64,000 nt of DNA from Apostichopus japonicus (lineage: Eukaryota > Echinodermata > Holothuroidea > Aspidochirotida > Stichopodidae), in the NCBI RefSeq assembly GCF_037975245.1, contig NC_092568.1, forward strand, positions 3,350,001 through 3,414,000, written 5' to 3'. The notes beneath the pieces were generated by a model that was given only the letters and a program-made list of their open reading frames with translations, searched no databases and had not been told where the DNA came from. The translations under genes and the position numbers were made by a program. Positions 23,315-34,400 of this stretch are shown piece after piece (positions within the stretch are counted from its first letter, which is position 1; each line of letters begins with the position of its first letter).

Positions 23315-25670
23315 ACAGTATCAAAACCCATGCAGGAGAAGATGGCTTGAAATTCCTTTCTCATAACTGTACATTGGGCTACTACATACAGCACATGCTA
23401 ATGCACGAATTTGATAAATGCCTATGTAGTATGTACACACTATGCCTACAGGTTGCCACCATTATCTATATACAATGTCTGTCACAGACTATACCACGTT
23501 AGGTTTAAAAGTCTTCCCCTCAATCAAATCATGTCGCCATAACACATGTTGGTCATTACACATGTTGGTCATTTGACCTGTAGATAATTAAACACAGCTA
23601 CATAAGTGACTGAAATGTGTTTCACAGATCCTAGGTCAACAACAATTTTTACAATGTGTACATTACATCAAATTTTGTTAACTGAGCACATTTCTGTATA
23701 CAGTTGTACAGCACGGTATTGCACATTTCAGATGTAGGTGTCAATGGTACAATTAGCAACATGAATGTCAGACATGAACACTTGAACCTGTAGTTTAAGC
23801 TCATGGGCTGTGCTTTTTAAATTAAAAACACCACAAGGGGATATCTATTATCTTCAGATACAGTCAGTACGCTGAAGAACTCAACTTGGAGGCAAGTAAC
23901 TTCCTCGGCAGATGGTACATTAATTGGTACCTGTCATATCGAACTTGTAAGTACTGATAACTCAATTAGAAGTTCACTATACGGAACATTGTACATACTA
24001 CATTTTAACAGTAAATCTGAGATCATAAAACATATATATTCACTAACCAGCTGCTTGCATTGGCTTTACTGGGAACTTCCGACTTGAGGGTCTTTTAATA
24101 TCGTTGGCTTTTTAAATCAATTATGCTGAGTGGTTCATTAATGGTCTCTTAAATTGTCAAGTATCATACAGCATCATTTATGACATTTAACATTACTTGG
24201 TAGAAGTGTTTTGACTTCAGATAAAAGCCACTGTTTGTTTGCTAAGAGTTTTGTCACTACACACTGTGTGTTATAAATATTGCATTGTCATGATACTGAC
24301 AGTCTAGACACTAAGAAAGCCAATCGGCTTAACTAGTAAATCCTTGCAACATTTCATATTGAGAATATATATTTAATTTAACACTGCAGACAAGATTTTC
24401 AAGTTGACTCTGACTTCCCCAATGTTCTTGCTATCATGGTGCAGCCCCCCCCCCCCCCCCGGACCGGACAAAGCAAATTGTCAATTTCAGGGCACTGGCA
24501 CTTTTTTTCAGGGCAAATTTAACCAAAAATTCATGTCATGATTGTTTGCCAATCGGGGAAAATGGGAAAATTTCAGGGCAAACACGTTCCGCTTCTGCTG
24601 CGCTTAGGTTAAAGTGACCTTTACACTCTACATAAAATGATATAACATTTTTGTACTCATTCTTCATTGAGCAGCATACCAAGTATGAAGTTCATTCAAG
24701 CTTTGCTTTTGGAGTAACCATGTTCACGAAATTTATTTTGGTATCTGACAAAAATTGCCAGCCTTTGCATGCAAAGGAAGAGTACATAACTGAAACCTGC
24801 AAATTTACTGTTATGCATGATTAAGGATTGCCTGAATTGAAAATAATTTGAACAAAGTCTAGCTGAGGCTGTGAAAAGTCAGTCGTTGTGAGTTGAAGTT
24901 ATTATAAATTTCTGCAAACGTGACATATATTTTACAGACCAGTTGAAATGTAAATGCTTTTTCATTGTTTTTAATGAAATGGGGATCGATAGAATATCCC
25001 AAATAAAAATTTCAGAAGTTTCATAATTTAATAATATTAGATTTCTCTGTTCTGCATTTCTCGACTCCCTAGAAATCTTTCAATACATTTCGATCCTGTT
25101 TTGCTTCCTTGGGTATCTTGGGTAAGAACATGAATTAGAAAACTTTATCAGAAATGGAAAGCACAACAATTTAGTTTTTGCAGTGTCTCACATTTGATGT
25201 GCAACAAAATATTGATCATATGACAACATTTCAGACAGAAGCAAAAAACATACAGTTTATGTTACCATAGACCTGTAACACACTTTATTTTTCTTTCATC
25301 AGCCCTGTAGGGAGCATAAGTGGTATTTTACACAGAGCTGGACTATGAAAGCATAGGAAGAGCATGCATGCTTAAAATAGTATATAGACCGAATCATTTA
25401 TGGCCAACACTGAACCAATATAATATACTGTAACGTTTCGAGAACACGTTCATTATGAACCGAAAGGCCTCTTAATGTTCCTCAAACTTTATTCCACCTG
25501 TAGAGAAAACAGTTTTCAATAGCCTTCATTGGTGGTAACAGATCCATAATTATATATCCATTTCAGAAGCTGCAAACTGTTCTTAATCTTCCTTTCTGTT
25601 ATTCTTCAATATGAGCTGTTCCTTCTCTCTTCTGCACTGCGTAACCCATGACTGGGATAGGTATAATACA
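23315..25670. other. Intergenic DNA, no recognised gene
   Basis: AT-rich with a 16-base C-run at about 24445-24460 next to GGACCGGACAAAGC, and TTTCAGGGCA repeated near 24485, 24508 and 24571. This may be a decayed repeat. No coding exon is supported. Confidence 0.4.
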
Positions 25671-25675
25671 AGGCT

Positions 25676-25913
25676 GTGGCTATTCTTACGACCAGAAGTA
25701 ACAATTATTTATAAACTATTCTTACGACATCGGCAAATTTCCGGTTACGCATGCGCAGAAAGTAAATAAAGCAAGGTAGGGGTAACCCTAACCCTAAGCC
25801 CTAACCGGAAATTATTGTTACTCCTGAGTCCTGGTCGTAAAAATAGCCACGTTAAAGCAACTGCGCATGCGTAATCAGAAATTATTGTTACTCCTGGTCG
25901 TAAATGTAGCCAC
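25676..25913. mobile_element. MITE-like element, 238 bp, with nested inverted repeats
   Basis: The ends GTGGCTATTCTTACGACC (left) and GGTCGTAAATGTAGCCAC (right) are imperfect inverted repeats that continue inward as AGTAACAAT / ATTGTTACT. A second inner pair reads TTACGCATGCGCAG (25744) and CTGCGCATGCGTAA (25861). An extra internal copy of the right end (GGTCGTAAAAATAGCCACG) lies at about 25834-25852. The middle contains a short telomere-like run, GGTAACCCTAACCCTAAGC. Confidence 0.65.
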
Positions 25914-26325
25914 TTTGATATTACGATAATGTACACAATAAGGTACATATTCCTTGTTGTGAATGAATAGCAACAGATAAATGAAAATTTGACTAAGGTT
26001 AGACTAGCATAACAATAGGATAGCTTTGGTTCATGGAAATGAGGGACCACCACACTTCCTAGCGTATACTTAAGTAGACCTAGGGCCTGGGCTATCTAAC
26101 TAAAATTCGATATCTTCATATGAACGTTAGACTGCGTTCATTATGGGATAGTCATTTTATTTCTACCTTCATTTATTGCAAAGTCAGTACTGTATATCGC
26201 ACTACTACTTTAACAAACGTACGTAGCGTAAGTTAGGCCTAGTCAGACCTATACATACATGGACACTGTTTGATTATCTACGTCTGTGCAAAAAGGCCTA
26301 AATTACACCACAATAAAGAACTCAC

Positions 26326-26632
26326 CTGTTTTGCTGTGGATCAACTCAAGCTCCGCGATAAGTTTACGCAACCAAGCAAGAACTGTAGTCACATTCACGT
26401 TTTTAGAGAAAGTCTAGGGCAAGAAAATCCCATTGCACTTGGGAAGAGATAATCTAAATGTATTGTACTTCTTTCCCTACAGGATGCAAACCATTTTGTC
26501 TTTGAAAACAAATGAGAAATTGATTCCTGTTCCAAGATACTACAGACTTACTGTTCTCTGCAGCTGCCTATAGCGTACGTTGTCTATGCACAGCTTTAAA
26601 TTTGCCGTCTGCACATCCAGGGACTGAATTTT
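26326..26632 (-). CDS. Two candidate exons of an unrecognised gene
   Basis: Two minus-strand exons have good splice signals and matching phase. Exon A is 26632-26552 (81 nt, acceptor GACTTCAG, donor GTAAGT) and encodes 27 residues ending NVRYRQLQRT. Exon B is 26413-26326 (88 nt, acceptor TTTTCTTGCCCTAG, donor GTGAGT) and encodes 29 residues including VLAWLRKLIAELELIHSKT. A ends in phase 0, B begins in phase 0 and ends in phase 1. The peptide is hydrophobic/charged with a helix-like rhythm, perhaps coiled-coil. No start, end or family was found, so this is a suggestion from splice logic and amino-acid texture, not a firm gene. Confidence 0.35.
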
Positions 26633-26639
26633 CTGAAGT

Positions 26640-27670
26640 CCCCACTGCCGCGGCGCTATTACAGTTTATAAACTTTGGAAAAAAGAGGAAGAAGATTTCA
26701 CACGCTTTCAGATTTATATCGTGGTGTAAATCAGAGACCAAAAGTTGTATCCCTCTCCCCTCACCTCGAACTTAGATGGGAAGATCAGAACATAACGAGG
26801 AATTAAGGCAATATACGGGCCCCAGTGACGTAGCCAACCCTCCCACACATCCACACTCATAATTTTTAAATTTTAGAGACGAAAAGGCACGGAACAAAGA
26901 AATTGACAAAAGCAAAATAAACTAACCATAAATAAATAACCATACGGGATAGGTTAATTATTTTAACAGCACAGAGGCATTGAAGGATTCGATGGGAGGA
27001 CGAGGGCTGCATGAGGCACCCCTCTTGTTGGTCGTCTACTTTTTGTGAGACACAAAGTACTAAAGAAAAATTGTGTTACATAACATATTTCAAATATTGC
27101 TTCCGGCTCACGTCCCCATAATATGAACAAACTTTCTCAGGGGAGAAACATTCCTCCGAACCAGGCGGCCCCCACCTGGAGCGAATCCAGGGGTCACGGA
27201 GGATTTACATACTTCCCCCTCCCCTAACCGCCTTCAACCTGACTTAATAATTAAAATTAGTTACTAGCATAACCTTGTAATAAGACTACCTATAATTGTA
27301 GACCTAGTCAATAATTTAGATTATACCTCGGGATGTAACATTTGACGCCGAGAGCTGCCATGGTTCTGCCCCTTCGCAACACAAAGGCTGGCTACGTACG
27401 CGCCTAACGTGTTCACACCTGTGAGTGGTAAAAATATTTAATTAATGTCCTACTCAAATATTATATATTTAGACTGGTAGAGCAACTCTTATCACCCTAC
27501 ACAAGCCTAACGCCCCTTCCACACCGCACCCACACTACCTTGCTATTGAAAGTATTGGACATAATATTAGACCCGTCACGTGTTGTTGTTGTGATTTAAC
27601 GCCCAGAATTGGAAAGTTCTCACCTCGGACCGTCAAGCTCCTCTCAACAACCACATCATAACGTTCCGGT
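26640..27670. other. Intergenic DNA with possible decayed hAT-like ends
   Basis: CAGTGACGTAGCCAACC at 26823 and GGCTGGCTACGTACGCGCCT near 27387-27406 look like opposite ends of an old element, but no target duplication supports it. Otherwise no gene is seen. Confidence 0.3.
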
Positions 27671-27682
27671 TAAGTGCATGTA

Positions 27683-29013
27683 CAGGGGCGTATCCAGGAT
27701 TTTCCAATAGGGGGGGGGGGCGCCAGGCATGAATGATCGCCGTCCTGGGGGATGGGTCTAAGGGGAGGGGTGGACAATTTTTGCTTTCGAAGAAGGGCTG
27801 AAATGAAAAATGGTGCCATATACATGGGCGGCGATCCGTACTTCCGAGTGGGGGGGGGGGATATGACCTTGTTGACTATCTAAACGTAGCGCCACCATGG
27901 GTTGGCGCGTAGCGTACAAGAATATTTTGGGATTAACAAACCCTCTAGATGGCCGGAAACGGCACTTCCCGAGGTTTCCAAGCGGCATATACCCAACTTT
28001 AAAATAGGGATGTCATGTCCGAAATATCTCATAATCAGAATCCAAAATACTTTTTTTTTTAATTTCGGGTGTTATTTTGGGAAATTGCCCCTGTCAATCT
28101 TGTTTCAGGCGCAACGTTAGAATGTTCGAGAGCTCTTTTATATTATTCGATGAAAGAAAATGGCCTCATGCAGGCTATTATAGGCCTATACACATGCAAT
28201 ACACAATTACACATAGTTACATTCCTAGGTACCGATTGCTAGGGCATCCAGGTGAAACGTGTATTAAGCATTACCCTGGTAACATGAGATTCTCAGCTGT
28301 TCGAGGGAACATGTACGTGTGTAGGCCTACTATAGGGCCTATATGAATACTATGAGGGTGCATATATGTACTATATCAATACCGTGGGCGCAATAATACA
28401 TTTTGTTGTTATAGGGCCAATGAAGCCTACAGTCAACTATTCTTGCTTTATAAAGACGCTTTATTTGAAAAGATCGCACTGCGTTTATGGTAGGCGAGAA
28501 ATGAAGCTAAAAAAGAGCCGTACATTAACGATGATGCATAAATGTAGGCATGAAATATTCTTATCCCTGGCATTTGGTGGGGGATATGGTGTATTACATC
28601 CCCTCCACCCATTTTCATGGGGGATATATCCCCCTTCCCCCCAGGATCGCCGCCCATGGCCATATGTGATCCATTTTTCGACCTTAATAATAAGCAACAT
28701 TTCCAGTAAATATGGACACAAAATGCACAATTTAGTATGGCTGGCATGTCACTTAGTGTTTATAGTGATAATACAAACACAATTACCATCTATGTTTCTA
28801 AAACTATTATGCCGCCGAACTTCGCCAGAACCTTTTTTGGCAAACAAAAAATAAAGCATACGGGAGGGGGGGGGGGGGTTGAGCGATCACCGACATCTCA
28901 CATAAAAGTCGTCATCAATTTTTTTTTTTTTTTTGCTAATCTTTTTTTTTTTTTGGTGACGGCCAATAGGGGGGGCGCGCGCCTGTTGCGCCCCCCCCCT
29001 GGATACGCCCCTG
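27683..29013. mobile_element. MITE-like element interrupted by a nested MITE
   Basis: The ends CAGGGGCGTATCCAGG and CTGGATACGCCCCTG are inverted repeats. The immediate flanks are the 5-bp direct repeat ATGTA (27678-27682 and 29014-29018). The interior is split by the element at 27823-28658. It has G-runs near both ends (27711-27720, 28866-28877) and T-runs at 28918-28953. No transposase is present. The 5-bp duplication does not fit hAT, so either it belongs to another superfamily or the original duplication has decayed. Confidence 0.6.
27823..28658 (+). mobile_element. Nested MITE, 836 bp, GCGCCA-core family
   Basis: The terminal repeats CATGGGCGGCGATCC and GGATCGCCGCCCATG are perfect inverted copies. 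The flanks are GCCATATA (27815-27822) and GCCATATG (28659-28666), an 8-bp duplication with one change. The conserved core lies at about 27875-27930 (GCGCCACCATGGGTTGGCGC, GCGTACAAGAATATTTTGG). It is longer than the sister copies, with an interior of unknown origin. The frames inside have no transposase motifs. Confidence 0.75.
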
Positions 29014-29339
29014 ATGTAAGCGTTATCCGAATAGCAAATGCGGAGGAAGGACACGTTGTTGCAAGTCTTACAAGAATAAACAAATAAAACAGATGAAACA
29101 AACTCTGCGTTATCACCATACTTAGAACAGGGCTTCTTTCAGATACGTAATTACATATCGCCTATAGGCATGTACCCGAAGTAATCTCTACATGCTACGC
29201 TAGTGAAGATCCAGACTACAAATCCTTATGCTTAGTTAGCCGGATTTTAAATAGCTTCGAACTTCATTATTATAATTCCCCCCCCCCCCCCACAGTAAAT
29301 GAAATATGTCAGTGTTTTAACAGGCATCAACTGAAGAAC

Positions 29340-29757
29340 CCCTTCCCCTCGTCCTTTCCTCCCTTCCCTTCGTCCTTTCCTCCCTTCCCTTCGTCCCTTC
29401 GTCCCTTCGTCCCTTCGTCCCTTCGTCCCTTCGTCCCTTCGTCCCTTCGTCCCTTCGTCCCTTCGTCCCTTCGTCCCTTCGTCCCTTCGTCCCTTCGTCC
29501 CTTCGTCCCTTCGTCCCTTCGTCCCTTCGTCCCTTCGTCCCTTCGTCCCTTCGTCCCTTCGTCCCTTCGTCCCTTCGTCCCTTCGTCCCTTCGTCCCTTC
29601 GTCCCTTCGTCCCTTCGTCCCTTCGACCCTTCGTCCCTTCGTCCCTTCGTCCCTTCGACCCTTCCTCCCTTCGTCCCTTCGTCCCATCGTCCCTTCATCC
29701 CTTAAGCCCTTCAGCCCTTCATCCTTTCATCCTTTCATCCCTTAAGCCCTTCATCCC
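29340..29757. repeat. (CCCTTCGT)n octamer array with degenerate edges
   Basis: A near-perfect array of the 8-bp unit CCCTTCGT spans about 29392-29690 (roughly 37 copies). It is flanked by a related 17-bp variant on the left (TCCTTTCCTCCCTTCCC) and by CCCTTAAG/CCCTTCAT variants on the right. The 8-residue periodic peptides from the minus strand are by-products. Confidence 0.95.
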
Positions 29758-29789
29758 TGCCCGTATGGAACGCCATTTTAAGAATTCTT

Positions 29790-30000
29790 GATGTCTCTAA
29801 TTCAATTTTGGATATCTCGAATTCGATTTCTGGATATCTCGAATGCAATTTTGGATATCTTTATTTCAAATTTGGATATCTCGAATTGAATTCGAGATAT
29901 CTTAAATAATGTTTCCTTCTTGGTATCTTTAATTTATGGCTTGATATCTTAAACTCAATTTGAGATACCTTAAATAACATTCAAGATATTGAAAATGCAA
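29790..30000. repeat. GATATC-rich minisatellite
   Basis: Diverged units of about 25-30 bp built on TTTGGATATCTCGAATTC and variants, with internal palindromes GATATC and GAATTC. Confidence 0.75.
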
Positions 30001-30039
30001 TTTCTACGGAAGCCCATTAGGGCCAAGGTTTTTTTTTTC

Positions 30040-30553
30040 TTGAAATCCGAAATCCTTATTTTAAAATCCGAAATCTGTTTTTGGTATCCGAAATCTGTTT
30101 TTTGAAATCCGAAATCTGTTTTTAAAATCCGAAATCTGAAATCCTTATTTTAAAATCCGAAATCTGAAATCCTTATTTTAAAATCTGAAATCTGTTTTTT
30201 GAAATCCGAAATCTATTTTTTAAAATCCGAAATCTATTTTATGATATCCGAAACCTTATTTTAAAATCCGAATTCTATTTTTGAAAATCCGAAATCTGTT
30301 TTATAAAATCCGAAATCCTTATTTTAAAATCCGAAATCCTTATTTTGAAATCCGAAATCTATTTTTGGAAATCCGAAATCTATTTTTCGAAATCAAAATC
30401 TATTTTGTTGAATGTACGGGCGACTTTTGCAGTCGTTGCTTTGTTGAAGTGGACTCCTATGGGGATATAAAATAGATTTCGGATTTCAAAATAAGGATTT
30501 CGGATTTTAAAATAAGGATTTCGGATTTTATAAAACAGATTTCGGATTTAAAA
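30040..30553. repeat. Fold-back: ATCCGAAATCTG array and its inverted copy
   Basis: About 18 units of 20-22 bp on AAATCCGAAATCTGTTTTT run from 30040 to 30405. After a 60-bp unique spacer the same unit appears in reverse complement (ATTTCGGATTT..) at 30470-30553. The two arms could pair into a long hairpin. Confidence 0.85.
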
Positions 30554-30559
30554 AAATAC

Positions 30560-30785
30560 TCTGGGTCTTATCTCTGGAACAAGTTACCAGATCACATTCG
30601 AACATGCTATAAACTTTCTACTTTCAAAAGTCTACTTAAGACCCATTTTTTCACTTGTTCTTTTGTAAATTAATTTACTTTCTTTGTAAAGCGCTTTGAG
30701 CAGTGACTTTTGTTCACTGATTTGGCGCTATATAAGTCTCATTTATTATTATTATTATTATTATTATGATTATTATTATATAAAA
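30560..30785 (+). mobile_element. 3' end of a CR1/L2-like non-LTR retrotransposon
   Basis: Codons 30560-30673 read SGSYLWNKLPDHIRTC then KLSTFKSLLKTHFF and a stop. This is the well-known C-terminal end of reverse transcriptases of this group (LWN.LP..IR...L.TFK..LK..LF). The 3' part that follows has AAAGCGCTTTGAGCA and TTGGCGCTATATAA and ends in an (ATT)n tail (about 30740-30780). Everything 5' is missing, so it is a 5'-truncated relic. The insertion abuts the fold-back repeat. Confidence 0.8.
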
Positions 30786-31299
30786 TGCTCGATTTCAAGG
30801 CATTGTTCAATGTGTCATAATAATGACTTTTCAATATTTGTAAAAGTGTCTTCTTTAGGTTGAAGATGGGGTGGGCAGGGTGAGGCGGGCTGGGGGTGGG
30901 TGGGTCGAGGAAGGGTTGTTTCTACGCCTGCGTGAAATTGTAAAATACAATCAGTACTTGGGAGAAAACGGGTTTACTGTCACTGCAGCCAGAAAAATTG
31001 GGAAAAGGGAAAGAAACAAGCCAAGATCAAGCGAAGCAATTTTCAGGCCAAACCTCCCACCCAATCCCCGCCAAATAAAAAAGAAAAATCGGACTTGACT
31101 TTCAAAGTTTAATATCCCACCTCTCAAAGTGACATCTAAATACCATAATTTAGTGAAGGTGACCAAAACAGCTCCCAGGAAGGTGGACGTCGTTGGAGCT
31201 TTTAGGGTTGTACGTTTATTATAGAGTGCGCTCATCCGAAATTGTGTAGTGATTTTTGCATTACGAAATGATTGTAGAACGCCTAACAATGCCCTTGGA

Positions 31300-31400
31300 C
31301 GAGCCAATCAGCTTTGACGTAAACATATGTGTCCCGTTTTAAAATCCTTGAAATCACGGGACCTATCCTGATGTGAAAACAAGGATATTTTTGAGAAAAA
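31300..31400 (+). promoter_or_regulatory. Probable proximal promoter of the ARHGAP11-like gene
   Basis: Within 100 bp upstream of the ATG (31401) lie CCAATCA (31304-31310), a TGACGT half-CRE (31315-31320) and a TTTAAA block near 31337. CCAAT boxes next to CHR-like elements are usual in G2/M genes, and ARHGAP11A is one in mammals. Assigning that role here is inference. Confidence 0.4.
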
Positions 31401-34400
31401 ATGGCCAACGCTTGGATGATAGGGGAATCTGATGTATTAAGATATGTCATTAAGCGAGAATTGAAAGAGCATGGTGTTAAAATTGGAAAACTGAAAGGAA
31501 ACTCCAGAACTTACTCTGGTGCACGAAATCTCCAGGTAGCCTAACGTAGGCTTAATGTTAAATGTAGTGCTCCCATGAAGTTAGGCCTAAAGCTCGTCAG
31601 GCCTTGGCTACCCTATTGACTATTGTAACATGTTAGGCCAAATTTTGTAATCGCTTTTTGGCATAGATCATGTATAATATGTATTACCTTTCCAATGGAC
31701 TCATGATATACATTTGATGTAACATCACCTTCATCAGTCTTGATGCAGGGGGATTGCTGTTGAGAGTGGATCAGTTAAATTACAGTTTGGTTTGTGTGCT
31801 ATGGTCAATCTTGCCCCTTGCCTAACTTAGTTATTATACATACTACATAGGTTACATGCTTAATCAGCCTTACTGTACAAAGTATTCACCTCATCAAATT
31901 TGGCCTAAGGAGTTTGGCCTAAGGAATTGTATTTAATTATAGCCTATGTAGTTATATTGTTTTGTATGCTACAGTATGCATGCACATTTTGCAATATTAT
32001 GTAACCTGCAGTTTTAATGCAGGAACAATACTATCAGTAGAGCACAGACCTTCAAATTGTGTACTTCTCTTGCTTGTGTACATGTCTCAACTGACAGTAT
32101 GTGTTGAATGTTAAGGAGCCTGGGGGAAGGGGGGGGGGGTGGCTATACAAAAGGATAACTTACTCCTGTGATAGTTAGGCCCTCCTGTGATACTAGTTAG
32201 ACTACTTCTCATGATACCATCAATTTTGGTTAACAGAATCGATAAGTCCTTTCTTTCTGATAAAAAAACAACATTTAGTGACCCCTTGTGTATAATGGTG
32301 TGTTCCTTCATAGGTCTATGTGTAGTTCAACATTATTGAAAGGAAGATCATGAAATATTATGTGTGTTGGTGTTGAGGACTTGGCATTAGTCTAGGCCGA
32401 CATAGCTAACCAATGACTCAATGAGTGAGATGCAAATTTCAACTTCCATGAATAATGTGTTATAGTCTACCGACACAGTTAATTGTCTGTATCAAAGTTA
32501 GATACCTTGACAATTCAAATTATACTGTACTGTACGTCGTTTTGAAAAAAACCTGTCGCATACTCTTTCTTTCAGGATAAAAATGTTTCTTCTCCTGTAT
32601 TTGGTGTGGCTTTGAAAACTTTACCATGCTGTAAAGATCTGCAGACTGGTCTGGAGGTCCCAAGGTAAGGCAAAACGACAGTACTCAGTGAACGCCACTG
32701 TCACATCAAATATGTTACAAGACTGAACTTGAAGAATTTTCCAGGCTGTACGATTGTCAAATTTAGTAACAACAAACACATATATGCACAGTACATCACC
32801 AGAATGTGTCACTGCACACACAGTTTTCATCACATTATCCTCCGACATGACTTTAGTTGTGGCCGGTGCTGTGGTTGAGTGCATAAAGGTGGTGGCATTT
32901 GAAGCAATGAGTCTAGCAATTGGGAGGTTCCGGGTTCGATACCTGTCCAGGTCATAGTTAGATGGGTTTTTACATCCAAGAGCAATCTACGGTTTTCCCA
33001 TCTGAAATGACTTTCTAAATTGAAAGGATTCCAAATTTGAGATAAAATATTGAATTGGAAGCCACCCAACATGTAAATTGTAATCCATAAACCCTTGCGG
33101 GTTTCTCCCACGTAGGTGGTCGCTTAAGCATTGTAAAAATAATAATTATTATTATTAGTTAAATATTGTGATAAGAAATGCACTGTTGTGCCAGTTGCAA
33201 ATACTGTTATTAATTTTTTAGAAACAAATTCAGGACTGTAGTACTGTACGGTTGCATTTACTAATGATGTATTGGTTTGGTGTATCTTCAGGAAGCATTG
33301 CTGCAGTACTTCTACTGTTTTTGTGATCCTTTTTATGTGATTGCATCATACTGATTACTTAGAAAAAATCAGCTCCTATGATATGCATTAATCATCTTTG
33401 AACAAATCTAAAATCATAGACTGCTAACTTGCAAAATTTTAAGAAAGTGGATAAGTGATACAGTTCGGTTTTCCTTGTCTTTTTGTGGACTTTTGAAATC
33501 TAGGATGATCTGAATTGGAAATCTAGTCATAAATCCGAACATAATTGTGTCTCGTATAGTTGGACAACTTAATAGATCAACCCTGCATTAACATGCGAAA
33601 ATAAAATTTTATCTTTTGATAATGCAATCCCAGACTGAAAAGAACGCATGATTACAAAATTACTTATTTCCCTTAGTTTATTTTGTTTTCATAATATTGA
33701 GTCTCACCCATTTACCTCAGTTTTCTATTTAGTCTATGTTCATCTATTAGAGGTGTAGATTACTATCTGACATATATATTGTATGTAATAATATGTATGT
33801 TATCTGGCTTGTGCTCTTTATCTGGAACTTTCTTTCCTTAATGCACATATATTAAAATTGCAAGATTTCATGAGATGTTATTGTGAGTTCAGAAATGAAA
33901 CACAGCAAACACCAGTTATTACTGACATGATCATGCTTTCTATCTTAAAGGTTTGTAAAAGAATGTGTAGAATTCTTGAGCCAACATCTTCATGAAGAAG
34001 GCCTTTTTAGAAAGTCTGGTTCACATTCAAGACAGAAGGATCTTCAGGTAAGATGTTTATTTTATCTTAGTAGGATTTACAATTTACTGTACAAGACTCA
34101 CCACTGTATGGATATAACAATCTTTATTAAAACTCACTAAGTATGAGAGGTTTCAGTAGTTCGGATTAAAAAATCTAGGAGCATGTTTTAGGTTGGCTGA
34201 TACTTTTAATCGAAATGTTTATTTTTCAAAATGATCAGTTAGGTGGAATGTTATCATTGCTAGAAACTGTTGACAAACGCAGAAGACTGCTTGAAGCAAG
34301 ATTTGTTTTGTTGTTTTTAAAATTTACAGAATAGACTCAGTAAAGGTGAATCCATAGCCACAGATTGCCAAGTGGCAGATGTGGCCGGTGTCCTGAAACG

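Noticed and set aside
25781-25805. Interstitial telomere repeat
   Set aside because: Only about three imperfect CCCTAA units inside a MITE-like element.
26823-27406. hAT-like element with ends CAGTGACGTAGCCA and TGGCTACGTACGCGCC
   Set aside because: The right end lacks the terminal CTG and no target duplication is found. Kept only as a note in the intergenic entry.
28366-29119. Frames up to 162 codons on both strands
   Set aside because: Inside nested MITE-like elements and homopolymer runs, with no transposase motif.
29247-29698. Frames with an 8-residue repeat (RRDEGTKG)
   Set aside because: Three 8-bp CCCTTCGT units make 24 nt, so the peptide repeat is a by-product of the array. No start context or splice sites.
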